Shown here piece by piece: positions 1 to 7,314 of a stretch of DNA of 44,807 bases. Positions within the stretch are counted from its first letter, which is position 1, and each line of letters opens with the position of its first letter. The translations under genes and the position numbers were made by a program. Below the pieces are notes generated by a model. That model saw nothing but the letters and a program-made list of their open reading frames with translations. It was not told where the DNA came from and did not search any database. This stretch comes from a virus, in IMG/VR virus record IMGVR_UViG_3300010430_000110, positions 1 through 44,807 of that record; one strand, written 5' to 3'.

Positions 1-123
1 CATGACGCCATCTACATCGAGTATCCGACTCACCAGCCGGAGAAGATCGACATCCTCTACGACGCCATGAAGGAAGCCTTCCGCTACTACTTCCAGGAAG
101 ACGAAGTGGTGTACGGGTGGAGC
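1..123. repeat. Terminal direct repeat, left copy
   Basis: Bases 1-123 are identical to 44685-44807. Both copies lie in the middle of the polymerase frame and the join restores one uninterrupted gene. This is what an assembler leaves on a circular or terminally redundant genome. A true short terminal repeat on a linear virion genome would rarely fall inside an essential gene. I read it as an assembly overlap of a circular map of 44,684 bp. Confidence 0.95.
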
Positions 124-273
124 GATGCGATTCGTCTGGATGTGGACGTCTGGGGTCCTGATCAGAAGGAAGGGACTCTGATCACCCCGGCTGGCCGTGA
201 AGCAAAGTCGCAGAAAATCTACATCGACCCTCGGGGAAAAGAAGAGTACGAGCGGTTTAGCCGCTATTTCTAA
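1..273 (+). CDS. DNA polymerase family A, C-terminal end (continues from 42903)
   Basis: This is the last 90 codons of the polymerase that begins at 42903, split by the point where the circle was opened. The frame begins with HDAIYIEY, which is motif C of family A polymerases (His-Asp, the second metal-binding aspartate of the palm). It runs to a TAA stop at 271-273. The same 123 bases occur at 44685-44807 in the same frame, so the full protein is about 684 residues. The Met codon at 67 is internal and is not a start. An SSB-like gene follows 30 bp downstream. Confidence 0.93.
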   Translation, partial: HDAIYIEYPTHQPEKIDILYDAMKEAFRYYFQEDEVVYGWSDAIRLDVDVWGPDQKEGTLITPAGREAKSQKIYIDPRGKEEYERFSRYF

Positions 274-303
274 ACGGCATCACTTTGTATAGGAGACATC
301 AGT

Positions 304-732
304 ATGCCAATCGAATTGGGAGTGCCGAAGTATTTCAAATACTCGGAGTTGGAAGGTGGAGAGCAGTTGGTCGCGAAGGGTGAGTTTGTTGGGGTGACCG
401 AAGGAAAGTTCGGCAACCAATACAACTTCCGGGAGATCGAGTCCGGCGCCCATGTGGTCTTGAACAAGGCCGGGGCGTTCGAGTGGCGCATTGAGAACGG
501 CCACATGGTTGAGGGAGAGGTCTTCGACATCTACTTCGAAGGCAAAGAACTCATCGAGTCCGGAGACTACGCTGGCAAGGAAGCGAACCAGTTCAAGATC
601 CTGAAGTACCGGGATTCTGAGCTCCCTACGGAATTCCAGAAGTCGGCTGGACCTCCTGAGGGGAAGGTGAACGACACCCCAGTAGCATCTGCGTCGACCC
701 CTGAGAACGAAGCAATGGACGATTTGGAGTAG
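304..732 (+). CDS. Putative single-stranded DNA-binding protein
   Basis: 142 residues. The first 100 or so look like a compact beta-rich domain with alternating Gly and aromatic residues. The last 40 are Pro/Ser/Ala-rich and end in the acidic tail EAMDDLE. A folded OB-like domain followed by a flexible linker and acidic tip is the usual plan of phage and bacterial SSB proteins, whose tails recruit polymerase and nucleases. The gene lies directly after the polymerase and ahead of two nuclease genes, which fits. A good ribosome site (ATAGGAG) precedes the ATG. No diagnostic SSB sequence motif is visible, so the assignment rests on architecture and context. Confidence 0.5.
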   Translation: MPIELGVPKYFKYSELEGGEQLVAKGEFVGVTEGKFGNQYNFREIESGAHVVLNKAGAFEWRIENGHMVEGEVFDIYFEGKELIESGDYAGKEANQFKILKYRDSELPTEFQKSAGPPEGKVNDTPVASASTPENEAMDDLE

Positions 733-735
733 GTC

Positions 736-981
736 ATGAACGGACAAAGATTCAGCTACGTGCGCTATGACGACAAGGCGACAACGGACCAAAAGCTCTT
801 CAAGGATCTGTTCGAAGAACTTGAGAAGCAGGTCGAACTGTTGCTTGCCGGCGGTCGCGCAAAGAAGTTGGTCTATACCAAACTGGAAGAGGCTTACATG
901 TGGGTTGGCAAAGCGATCAGGGATGACCAGATCGCCAGGACCGGGCTCATTGACGAGGCCGAATCCAGGACGGAGATGTAA
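736..981 (+). CDS. Acb2/Tad1-hook-like small protein (candidate cyclic nucleotide sponge)
   Basis: 81 residues starting 3 bp after the SSB-like gene. It opens with an RFSY segment, continues with a helix (LFKDLFEELEKQVELLL), and carries TKLEEAYMWVGKAIRDDQ. That last pattern resembles the signature of the widespread small phage family annotated as Acb2/Tad1 hook domain, whose members often read TKLEEA.MWANAAIA near the C-terminus. Acb2 sequesters cyclic oligonucleotide signals of CBASS and related defences. The length matches the family. Similarity was judged from memory, and many family members are unproven as sponges, so the function is inference. Confidence 0.55.
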   Translation: MNGQRFSYVRYDDKATTDQKLFKDLFEELEKQVELLLAGGRAKKLVYTKLEEAYMWVGKAIRDDQIARTGLIDEAESRTEM

Positions 982-1245
982 ATGAAGGGCCTTCTCCGAG
1001 GACTTTGGGAGTGGATGCTGAGGATCAAGTTTTTCCTCTCCCCGCTAAAGAGGATTCCGAATCATCTCACCGAAGAAGAGGCAGCGGCTTTGCAGTCGAT
1101 GTCGAACTCGGAGAGGGCCTACGTCATGGCGAACACGACTCGACTCCGGGCGTGGTTGATCGGGTACACCTGCCGACATGCCACCCGCAAAGAGCGAAAG
1201 TCCATCAACACCAGACTCAACCGACAAATGAGAAGACGAAAATGA
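982..1245 (+). CDS. Hypothetical basic protein
   Basis: 87 residues whose ATG directly follows the TAA of the previous gene. The N-terminal 25 residues are hydrophobic and Trp-rich (LLRGLWEWMLRIKFFL) and could associate with the membrane as an amphipathic helix. The C-terminal third is very basic (NRQMRRRK). The stop overlaps the next start as ATGA, indicating translational coupling with the nuclease. No family was recognised. Confidence 0.6.
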   Translation: MKGLLRGLWEWMLRIKFFLSPLKRIPNHLTEEEAAALQSMSNSERAYVMANTTRLRAWLIGYTCRHATRKERKSINTRLNRQMRRRK

Positions 1246-2111
1246 CTGACAAAAAACAAGCCGGGCCACTGTCTCACTCCTCAGCAAACTCCCTGCTTGG
1301 CTGCGAGCAGAAGTATGTCCACTACAAGGTGCTCGCCACTAAGACGGACAAAGACTACGAGCCCAGTACGGCGCTGGCCATCGGCAAGGCTTTCCACTCC
1401 ATCATGGAGAAGTCGAAACACGAGAAGCCGGGGTCCATCTCCACAGAGCTCTACCGCTGTGAGAAGGATACCGACATCGGACTGAAGGAAGCCAACTTCC
1501 CGTTAGTCCATGCCATGGTCCTGAAGTATTTGCGATTGCACAAAAGCATGAACCTAAATGTTTTGGCAGTTGAGACCGAACTCAGAACTGATTGGTTCCT
1601 GGGATACGTCGATGCGATCATGAGTGATGAGAATGACAAATGGTGGATCGTCGATCTCAAGACCTACAAGTCCCTCTACCTTCCCGGACTTCCGTCCTTG
1701 GTACGTGACCCCCAGCTTACCCTCTATGCTGGACACGCCGCTCTTATAGCCGAAACCCTTGGGCTGGATCTTAAGAGCTTTGGAGGTTGTCGCTGGCGGG
1801 TCACGACTAAGTCGACGGCGAAGCAAAAGGCCGGGGAGTCCAACCTGGACTTCACCAAACGCCTGGCTGACAAGTACATCAAATCCTATGACATCCCGGT
1901 CCCGGTCGAGATGATGGAGGTGGATGAGCGTATGGAAATCCACAGCCACCTGTACTCCCGGACTCAGGAACTCTTCGACGGCGCTCCTCCGCTTCGGAAC
2001 TATTCCAACTGCATGTCGTTCTTCTCACCGTGTCAGTACTGGAGTCAGTGCCACGGCGGCAAGTGCTACTCCGAATTCGAAGACGCTCTCAACATCACGG
2101 CGGAGACATGA
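1242..2111 (+). CDS. Cas4/RecB-like PD-(D/E)XK exonuclease with Fe-S cysteines
   Basis: 289 residues. The start at 1242 overlaps the upstream stop (ATGA); the longer open frame from 1005 is only the shadow of the preceding gene. Core motifs are GKAFH (H52), GYVDAI (D124) and the PD-(D/E)XK signature IVDLKTYK (D138, K140), followed by QLTLYA. Cys21 near the N-terminus and Cys257, Cys264, Cys270 and Cys275 near the C-terminus match the split cysteine set that holds a [4Fe-4S] cluster in Cas4/AddB-like nucleases. It probably processes DNA ends during recombination-dependent replication, with the SNF2 helicase and resolvase encoded just downstream. Confidence 0.85.
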   Translation: MTDKKQAGPLSHSSANSLLGCEQKYVHYKVLATKTDKDYEPSTALAIGKAFHSIMEKSKHEKPGSISTELYRCEKDTDIGLKEANFPLVHAMVLKYLRLHKSMNLNVLAVETELRTDWFLGYVDAIMSDENDKWWIVDLKTYKSLYLPGLPSLVRDPQLTLYAGHAALIAETLGLDLKSFGGCRWRVTTKSTAKQKAGESNLDFTKRLADKYIKSYDIPVPVEMMEVDERMEIHSHLYSRTQELFDGAPPLRNYSNCMSFFSPCQYWSQCHGGKCYSEFEDALNITAET

Positions 2112-2242
2112 GCAGAATCTGCAAGAAAGTCCTGCTTCCGGACAATCGACAGTGCAGTAGGTGTGGTTCACATTTTGGGTGCTCCACCTGCCGTAAATGC
2201 TGGTTTTGCTACACCCACAATGGGGAAGTGCAGACCAAGTGA
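2108..2242 (+). CDS. Small zinc-ribbon-like protein
   Basis: 44 residues starting at an ATGA overlap with the nuclease gene; the longer frame from 2030 lies inside the nuclease. It contains seven cysteines, arranged as CSRCG, then CSTCRKCWFC, plus an early Cys. This suggests one or two tetrahedral metal sites. Nothing outside the cysteines points to a family. Its stop overlaps the GTG of the following gene. Confidence 0.6.
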   Translation: MSRICKKVLLPDNRQCSRCGSHFGCSTCRKCWFCYTHNGEVQTK

Positions 2243-2400
2243 TCAAACTCGAAGACATCATCCTAGCGGTGCTGATCCTCGGGGTGCTATTCCTGGGGAT
2301 CCGCACCTGCAACGGCTACTACGGCGGGCCGCCGAAGGCTTGTCTTCAGATCGGCGACGACCAACCCAAGTGCAAAGAGACGAATGAAACTCCTGATTGA
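2239..2400 (+). CDS. Small single-pass membrane protein
   Basis: 53 residues if translation starts at the GTG that overlaps the upstream stop (GTGA). The alternative upstream ATG at 2197 would overlap the zinc-ribbon gene by 46 bases. Residues 6-22 form one hydrophobic helix (IILAVLILGVLFLGI), followed by a short Cys-containing tail. The gene overlaps the start of the helicase gene by 17 bases. Function unknown. Confidence 0.55.
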   Translation: MIKLEDIILAVLILGVLFLGIRTCNGYYGGPPKACLQIGDDQPKCKETNETPD

Positions 2401-3640
2401 ACCATACGGCTTCCAAAAGGAAGGCATCGACTTCGCATACAAGACCCGCTACTCCATCAACGGAGACAAGATGGGTCTCGGTAAGACGCTGCAGGCTGTC
2501 GGCCTGGCAGTGAAGGCCGACGTCAAAAAGACTCTGATCGTCTGCCCGGCTTTCCTGGTGCCAAACTGGAAATCTGAGATCGAGAAGTTCTGCGGGGAGA
2601 CTGCAGAGACTATGTTCTTCGGCCTGGAGAAGTCCAGGTTCGATATTGTCAGCTACGGGAGCCTCAAGAAAACCGAGAAGGTCTTCGACAAATACGACCT
2701 TGTCGTCTGTGATGAGATTCACTATGTCAAAAACATCAAAGCTGCCAGAAGCGCCAGACTCCACGGATTGGTACATAAGCACGAGCCAGATTACTTCCTT
2801 GGCCTGTCAGGCACTCCGATTAAAAACCGGATCCCTGAATTTTACTCGCTCCTACGTCTCTGTTGGTACGGAGGCAGATACCCTGATTTCAACAGATTCT
2901 CCGGGAGCTATTGGCTGTTCAATGAGCGATTCACAAAGAAGAAAATCATCCGGTTTGGGGGCAGACGGGTCACCAAGTTCGAAGGGGTGAAGAACGTCGC
3001 CGAACTGAAGGCTCTTATCAAGCCGGTCTACATTCGCCGTAAGGCAGAAGACGTCCTGGATCTTCCAGAGGAGATCGACAAGGATGTCATCATGGCCGAC
3101 AAGTCGAAGACCGACAAGCTGCTCCAGGTCGCCTGGGAGGCTTACGAAGGGAACAAGGGGTCGAAGTCCTTCGCCTCTGGCAAGGCGGTGAGTGCTCTCG
3201 GCAAGGTGGGTTACACCGTCGAGTACGTCACCGGGCTTTTGGAAGAGGTCGACCGGGTCGTCATCTTCACCGACCATGTCCAAGCCGCTAAGAAAATTGC
3301 CGCCGGTCTTCCCCAGGAAGACGTCCGATTCGTCACCGGGGAAACCCCCGTCAAGCACCGCAGCGACTATGTGAATGACATCCAGTCTGGAAAGATCCGG
3401 GTGCTGGTGAGTACCATCGGCAGTCTGTCGGTGGGGGTCAACCTGACTGCAGTTCACCACATGGTCTTCAATGACTTTGCCTGGGTGCCGGCTGACATCG
3501 ACCAGGCCAGAAAGCGGATTCACCGCATCGGTCAGAAGAACAACTGCGTCTACCACAATATCTTCGCTTCTAAATACGACAAGATCATCCATAAAACCCT
3601 TCTGACCAAACGCAACATCATCGCGGAGGTGGACTCATGA
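2384..3640 (+). CDS. SNF2-type SF2 DNA helicase/translocase
   Basis: 418 residues. Motif I is GDKMGLGKT (K34), motif II DEIH (D110-E111) and motif III LSGTP. The second RecA-like domain carries TIGSLSVGVNLT and the SNF2 signature QARKRIHRIGQ. The length is typical of compact phage SNF2/RapA-like ATPases. Such enzymes move on double-stranded DNA and support recombination and fork remodelling. The genes on either side encode a Cas4-like nuclease and a resolvase-like nuclease, so a joint role in recombination is likely. The stop overlaps the next start (ATGA). Confidence 0.93.
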   Translation: MKLLIEPYGFQKEGIDFAYKTRYSINGDKMGLGKTLQAVGLAVKADVKKTLIVCPAFLVPNWKSEIEKFCGETAETMFFGLEKSRFDIVSYGSLKKTEKVFDKYDLVVCDEIHYVKNIKAARSARLHGLVHKHEPDYFLGLSGTPIKNRIPEFYSLLRLCWYGGRYPDFNRFSGSYWLFNERFTKKKIIRFGGRRVTKFEGVKNVAELKALIKPVYIRRKAEDVLDLPEEIDKDVIMADKSKTDKLLQVAWEAYEGNKGSKSFASGKAVSALGKVGYTVEYVTGLLEEVDRVVIFTDHVQAAKKIAAGLPQEDVRFVTGETPVKHRSDYVNDIQSGKIRVLVSTIGSLSVGVNLTAVHHMVFNDFAWVPADIDQARKRIHRIGQKNNCVYHNIFASKYDKIIHKTLLTKRNIIAEVDS

Positions 3641-3825
3641 ATAAGAAAATGACGGTTCAAATTGTAGGTACTCAGTACCAGGTACGAGAGGCGACGTGCC
3701 CTAACTGCAATGCAGAGACCTACATCACCGGAGGCCAAGGTCTCTACACCTGCAGCAATTGCGGTGAGGACTTCGAGGTCACCGCCTTCAACCACATCGA
3801 CTTCGTACCGCCAGAGGGGGAGTGA
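3637..3825 (+). CDS. Zinc-ribbon protein
   Basis: 62 residues with two clean knuckles, CPNCN and CSNCG, 15 residues apart, and an acidic C-terminus. This is a rubredoxin-like zinc ribbon, common in small phage proteins that bind nucleic acid or transcription complexes. It is translationally coupled to the helicase gene (ATGA). The exact role is unknown. Confidence 0.7.
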   Translation: MNKKMTVQIVGTQYQVREATCPNCNAETYITGGQGLYTCSNCGEDFEVTAFNHIDFVPPEGE

Positions 3826-3828
3826 AGG

Positions 3829-4038
3829 ATGAGAGTTTGGAACGCAATTGCAAAAGCAGTAGAGCATGGATGTAGTAGACCCTGCCCTCCCGACAAAGTA
3901 GGGCTACTGTACCCGGGATCAGGGGACGAGTACCCAGCCAAGGTACTCATCGGAAGTGGGGATGAGGGATTGATTCAGATACAGGGTATCCTCAGCAAAA
4001 AAGAATTTTGGCGAGATGATTGGGACATTGAATACTAA
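3829..4038 (+). CDS. Hypothetical protein
   Basis: 69 residues, starting 3 bp after the zinc-ribbon gene with GTGAAGG as ribosome site. The central GLLYPGSGDEYPAKVLI segment suggests a small beta domain and the C-terminus is Trp/Asp-rich. No family was recognised. The stop TAA shares one base with the start of the next gene (TAATG). Confidence 0.6.
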   Translation: MRVWNAIAKAVEHGCSRPCPPDKVGLLYPGSGDEYPAKVLIGSGDEGLIQIQGILSKKEFWRDDWDIEY

Positions 4039-4469
4039 TGAAGAGACTTAAACTCCGCTCCCGTCACATGCTGGTATTCGCTGTGAGGGGGAAGAAAAAA
4101 CACGGCGGGATCTACACTCCGCAAAAAGGCTTCTACGACTACCACACCATGCAGCCGGTATGGGTCGCCGAAATGGCCGGCGACTGTCTTCTCGGAGAAG
4201 ACGACGGGGTTCAGGTCGGGTCGAAGGCTTACATCTTTGATATTTTCGAACTGGAGCCCATTCCCCTGCCAAAAGATGTCCTCGAAGGCTACGTGCAGTG
4301 CTCTGAGTTTGCCGATGCAGCCGATGAAATATATGCTGAGTCCCAGGAGTATGACGGGGTCATCGAGGCCAATGTCATCCACGAGAACAGCCTTATCGGG
4401 GTGGAGGAAACAGCATGGAAGGGTCCGAATTCGTCCTTGGTGAGTCCCAAGTCAATGTCGCTACCCTAG
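4038..4469 (+). CDS. GroES-like co-chaperonin (putative)
   Basis: 143 residues. The order of elements follows GroES/Cpn10: an initial strand LKLRSRHMLVFAV, a mobile-loop-like basic GGIYTPQ, a strand pair ending in GSKAYIF, and a C-terminal EANVIHENSLIGVEE that parallels the IRRDDILAVVE-type end of Cpn10. Phage co-chaperonins such as T4 gp31 replace host GroES for capsid folding. The insert of about 40 residues before the last strands is longer than in bacterial GroES. The assignment is by eye only. The tail overlaps the start of the next small gene. Confidence 0.45.
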   Translation: MKRLKLRSRHMLVFAVRGKKKHGGIYTPQKGFYDYHTMQPVWVAEMAGDCLLGEDDGVQVGSKAYIFDIFELEPIPLPKDVLEGYVQCSEFADAADEIYAESQEYDGVIEANVIHENSLIGVEETAWKGPNSSLVSPKSMSLP

Positions 4470-4561
4470 CCGAGAGCCCCTGGCTGGGGTTTGGCTTGAT
4501 AGTGGTGGTGGTTTGGGCCATTCTGCTCTTAAGCGATTTCTTCAGGAGCAGGTTCCGATAA
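4415..4561 (+). CDS. Small single-pass membrane protein
   Basis: 48 residues read in a second frame over the end of the GroES-like gene, with GGAGGAAAC as a good ribosome site ahead of the ATG. Residues 23-40 form a hydrophobic helix (WLGFGLIVVVVWAILLL), followed by a basic tail. Its TAA shares an A with the next ATG (TAATG), so translation is likely coupled to the nuclease downstream. Function unknown. Confidence 0.55.
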   Translation: MEGSEFVLGESQVNVATLAESPWLGFGLIVVVVWAILLLSDFFRSRFR

Positions 4562-4950
4562 TGGGAAAAATGAGCCGCACCAAGGGTCATTCCTTCGAGA
4601 GGGAGATCGCCATCGCCCTCCGGCCTATCTTCCCCGATGCCTGCCGGCAGTTGGAATACCAGGAAGGGCTCGGCGTCGATCTCACCAATACCGGCCGCCT
4701 TCGGATCCAATGCAAACGCTATAAGAAATACGCTTCCCTTTCTGCCATTGAAGAGGCGGACAACGGGACAGACATACCGATGCTGGTCACCAAGGGGGAT
4801 CGAAAGAAAATCCTGGTGGCTTTACCGCTTGAGGACTTCCTGAAAATCCTCGAAAACCCGAGACACATACATCATGAGGTGAATCATGGCGGACAAAACC
4901 GCTACTTCGAAACCGGAGACGAACTCCCCGAAACCGACTTCGAAGGGTGA
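4561..4950 (+). CDS. Holliday-junction-resolvase-like PD-(D/E)XK nuclease
   Basis: 129 residues from the ATG that overlaps the upstream stop. Key residues fit the archaeal Hjc/phage resolvase fold: FEREIA (E13 or E15), GVDL (D40) and IQCKRY (Q50-x-K52), within a short alpha/beta domain. It could resolve branched replication intermediates before packaging. A simple VRR/restriction-type nuclease is the alternative. The last 21 codons overlap the next gene. Confidence 0.7.
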   Translation: MGKMSRTKGHSFEREIAIALRPIFPDACRQLEYQEGLGVDLTNTGRLRIQCKRYKKYASLSAIEEADNGTDIPMLVTKGDRKKILVALPLEDFLKILENPRHIHHEVNHGGQNRYFETGDELPETDFEG

Positions 4951-5176
4951 GGCCAAGCCGGCCCCGAAGAAAGAAGCCAAAGAGAAGAAACTCACGGGCG
5001 ATCGGAAGGTCCTTGGGATTCAGAACTCAAGGGGTCGCGCTATGGTGGCGATCGGCGACAACCAGTTCAAGGTCGTCTACCACCTCAAAAACGGCGAGCC
5101 GATGATCGGTCTTCCGAACAAAGGCAGCGTCATGCTTGAGGACTGGCTCGCCGGCAAAGCCGACTTGCAGCCTTAG
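4886..5176 (+). CDS. Hypothetical protein with Lys/Pro-rich tail
   Basis: 96 residues. The first 38 are a low-complexity Lys/Pro/Ala/Glu tract. Residues 45-96 look like a small folded domain (GIQNSRGRAMVAIGDNQFKVVYHL). It overlaps the resolvase-like gene by 65 bases in another frame. It ends the rightward early block, and its stop overlaps the stop region of the converging late gene by 4 bp. I see no terminator hairpin at this convergence. Confidence 0.6.
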   Translation: MADKTATSKPETNSPKPTSKGEAKPAPKKEAKEKKLTGDRKVLGIQNSRGRAMVAIGDNQFKVVYHLKNGEPMIGLPNKGSVMLEDWLAGKADLQP

Positions 5177-7314
5177 AGGTCCAGTCGGAAGTCTGAGAAT
5201 TCGTCTTTAAGATCCTGAGAAAGAATACCGCCTTCACCGGGGGCCGGAGCTTGAGGCTCCGCTCCCGGTGAGTCTGTTGGTGGCGGGGTAGGTGCAGGAG
5301 CCGGCGGTGCCAATTGAGGCTGCGGACTCTGCACTTCAGGATTTGTCAGGTTGTCGAACTGAGCCTCGACTTGACCCCCGACGCTGAGGATCCCCTTCTG
5401 AGCCGATTCCCGTATGGACGGGACGTTGTTGAGGTCATCCAGCCTGGACTGAACTTTGGAAAGTCCTTTGACCAGGGTCTCAGGACTGGAGAAGGTTGCC
5501 CCCTCTTTGAACCCCTTGGCGAATCCCCTGGCGCCGAATATCGCCGCCGATGCTGGTATGATTTTGGTGGCAGACTCCGGGGACACCAGAGCAGACATGG
5601 AGCCCAGAGTACCGCCCCGGAAAGCCTCTTTTGGAGCCTCCCGAAGGCCCTGTTTCATGGCATCTCCGAGCACAGAGCCGGACCCAAAGGCGGCGGGAGA
5701 CTGATAGAGCTTCTCCACCGCAGCCTGGAACTGTAGGGTTTCCATCCCTTCGGCCAGTTTGGTGTCCAGCACCCGGTCCGCATTGACCAAGGCCCGTTGC
5801 ACCCGTTGCTTGGCCACCGAATCCTTGCCCACAAAAGCGTTCTGCACAGTCCCATCCTTCAGGAGAGACTGGATGTTCTTGTAGGTAACCAGGATTTCGG
5901 ATCGCTTCTGGTTGATTTGAGGTAGGGGGCTCTTCAGGATGCCGGCTTTGATGTCGGCGAGTTCCTTCAGGCCGTGGGCCATGCTCTTCACGGCGTTGTT
6001 GTCCTTGACGAAACCCTCTTCCCAGGCCGCGTTCTGGATCGTCTTGAGGAATTCCCGACCCTCTTTGAAGTTCAACTCCCGGAAGACTTCGGGCTGGACG
6101 ATCTCCCTACCCTGAGTATCGAATAGCCCTGTAGGTCCCCCGCCAATCTTGGTCTTCTTTTTCAGTTCTTTCATCTTCAAGTTGAAGAACTTGAACGCCC
6201 GCTCTTCTTCCTGAGTCCTAAAAGTCTTCTTGGCGACACCGGAAAGCCTGTCTTTTAGGGTCTCCAAAATCTCGTCCACCTGGAAGTTGGCAGCCTTCTC
6301 ATGTGAGAGGCGCTCGATCTCCAGGTCAGCCTGCTTGTTCAGAGGGTTGATGGCGTCCTTTGCCACGCCGCCTTTCAGTTGTTTGGTGCTCCTCGGGTTC
6401 TCCACAGAGGTCCCGAAGATACCATCGACGAATTCCAGAAGGCGTAGGTTGGCGCCTTTCACCTTCTCCGGGGTGTAGTTCTGCGGGTTCTCTGCGAGGT
6501 CATCGGCCAGAGTCATATTGAAGGTTCCGTTGGACTTACGGACACCCGCTTCTTTCAGGATGTTTTGGACATCCTTCGCCTTCATTTTCTGCCAGTTTTT
6601 GATGATGTTGGAACCGGCTTTGCCGAAGGCTGAGAATCCGCCTGCAACCAAACTCTGGTAGGTGAGTTCCTGCAGGTCCAGGGGGGCATCCTCATCCAGG
6701 AAGAACTCTCCGATGCCTGCTTTTATGGTCTCGACCGTGGCCTTGGCTGCAGCCCCGCCAAGGGCGGCACCGGAAATGGTTCCGATCGAGGCTCCGATAC
6801 CTCCTCCGGCTGTAGCCCCGGCGGCTATTCCGGGCGGCCCTCCGGCGGCACCTAGAGTACCGCCGATTGTAGCCCCGGCTACTCCACCACCCTTAAAGCC
6901 GGCTGCAGCCCCTGCCAAGGTTCCGGCCCCCACAGCCGGACCTTCGACACCGACGTCGATGTCGATGTCCTTCAGGTCTCTTTGAAGCTCATCGCGACCC
7001 TCTTCGGTGAAGAGGTTCCAAAAGGGTATGAATCCGAGGACGACGTTGGTCGGCTCAATCTCCCGGTACTTGGTATCAGAGTTAAGAGGACGGTACTGCT
7101 CACCGTCCTTGTGCATTTCATAGCCGAGACGCTTCAGGTAGGAGCGTCGGCGTTTCGGTTGGGTGTCGAAGACGTTCTTCACCACCCACCGTTGCCAGTC
7201 CGACAAGCCGTTCATAGTAGCAGCGGAGTTCGACTGCCGGTCATGGATGATGTGGTCGGGCACGTCGAGTTCGAAGCCTGTGACCACTGCATCTTTTAGG
7301 GCTTGATCAGCCAT
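5173..7314 (-). CDS. Internal virion/DNA ejection-type protein
   Basis: 713 residues. Residues 125-190 are a long run of glycine-zipper repeats (GAAAGFKGGGVAGATIGG and similar), a feature of podovirus ejection proteins that insert into the host envelope. The rest is helical and charged, with a Pro-rich C-terminal linker (about 650-695). It is the last gene of the late block, beside two other Gly-zipper or coiled-coil proteins. T7 gp14-16-like function is inferred from place and composition. No lytic transglycosylase motif is visible. Confidence 0.6.
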   Translation of the reverse strand: MADQALKDAVVTGFELDVPDHIIHDRQSNSAATMNGLSDWQRWVVKNVFDTQPKRRRSYLKRLGYEMHKDGEQYRPLNSDTKYREIEPTNVVLGFIPFWNLFTEEGRDELQRDLKDIDIDVGVEGPAVGAGTLAGAAAGFKGGGVAGATIGGTLGAAGGPPGIAAGATAGGGIGASIGTISGAALGGAAAKATVETIKAGIGEFFLDEDAPLDLQELTYQSLVAGGFSAFGKAGSNIIKNWQKMKAKDVQNILKEAGVRKSNGTFNMTLADDLAENPQNYTPEKVKGANLRLLEFVDGIFGTSVENPRSTKQLKGGVAKDAINPLNKQADLEIERLSHEKAANFQVDEILETLKDRLSGVAKKTFRTQEEERAFKFFNLKMKELKKKTKIGGGPTGLFDTQGREIVQPEVFRELNFKEGREFLKTIQNAAWEEGFVKDNNAVKSMAHGLKELADIKAGILKSPLPQINQKRSEILVTYKNIQSLLKDGTVQNAFVGKDSVAKQRVQRALVNADRVLDTKLAEGMETLQFQAAVEKLYQSPAAFGSGSVLGDAMKQGLREAPKEAFRGGTLGSMSALVSPESATKIIPASAAIFGARGFAKGFKEGATFSSPETLVKGLSKVQSRLDDLNNVPSIRESAQKGILSVGGQVEAQFDNLTNPEVQSPQPQLAPPAPAPTPPPTDSPGAEPQAPAPGEGGILSQDLKDEFSDFRLDL

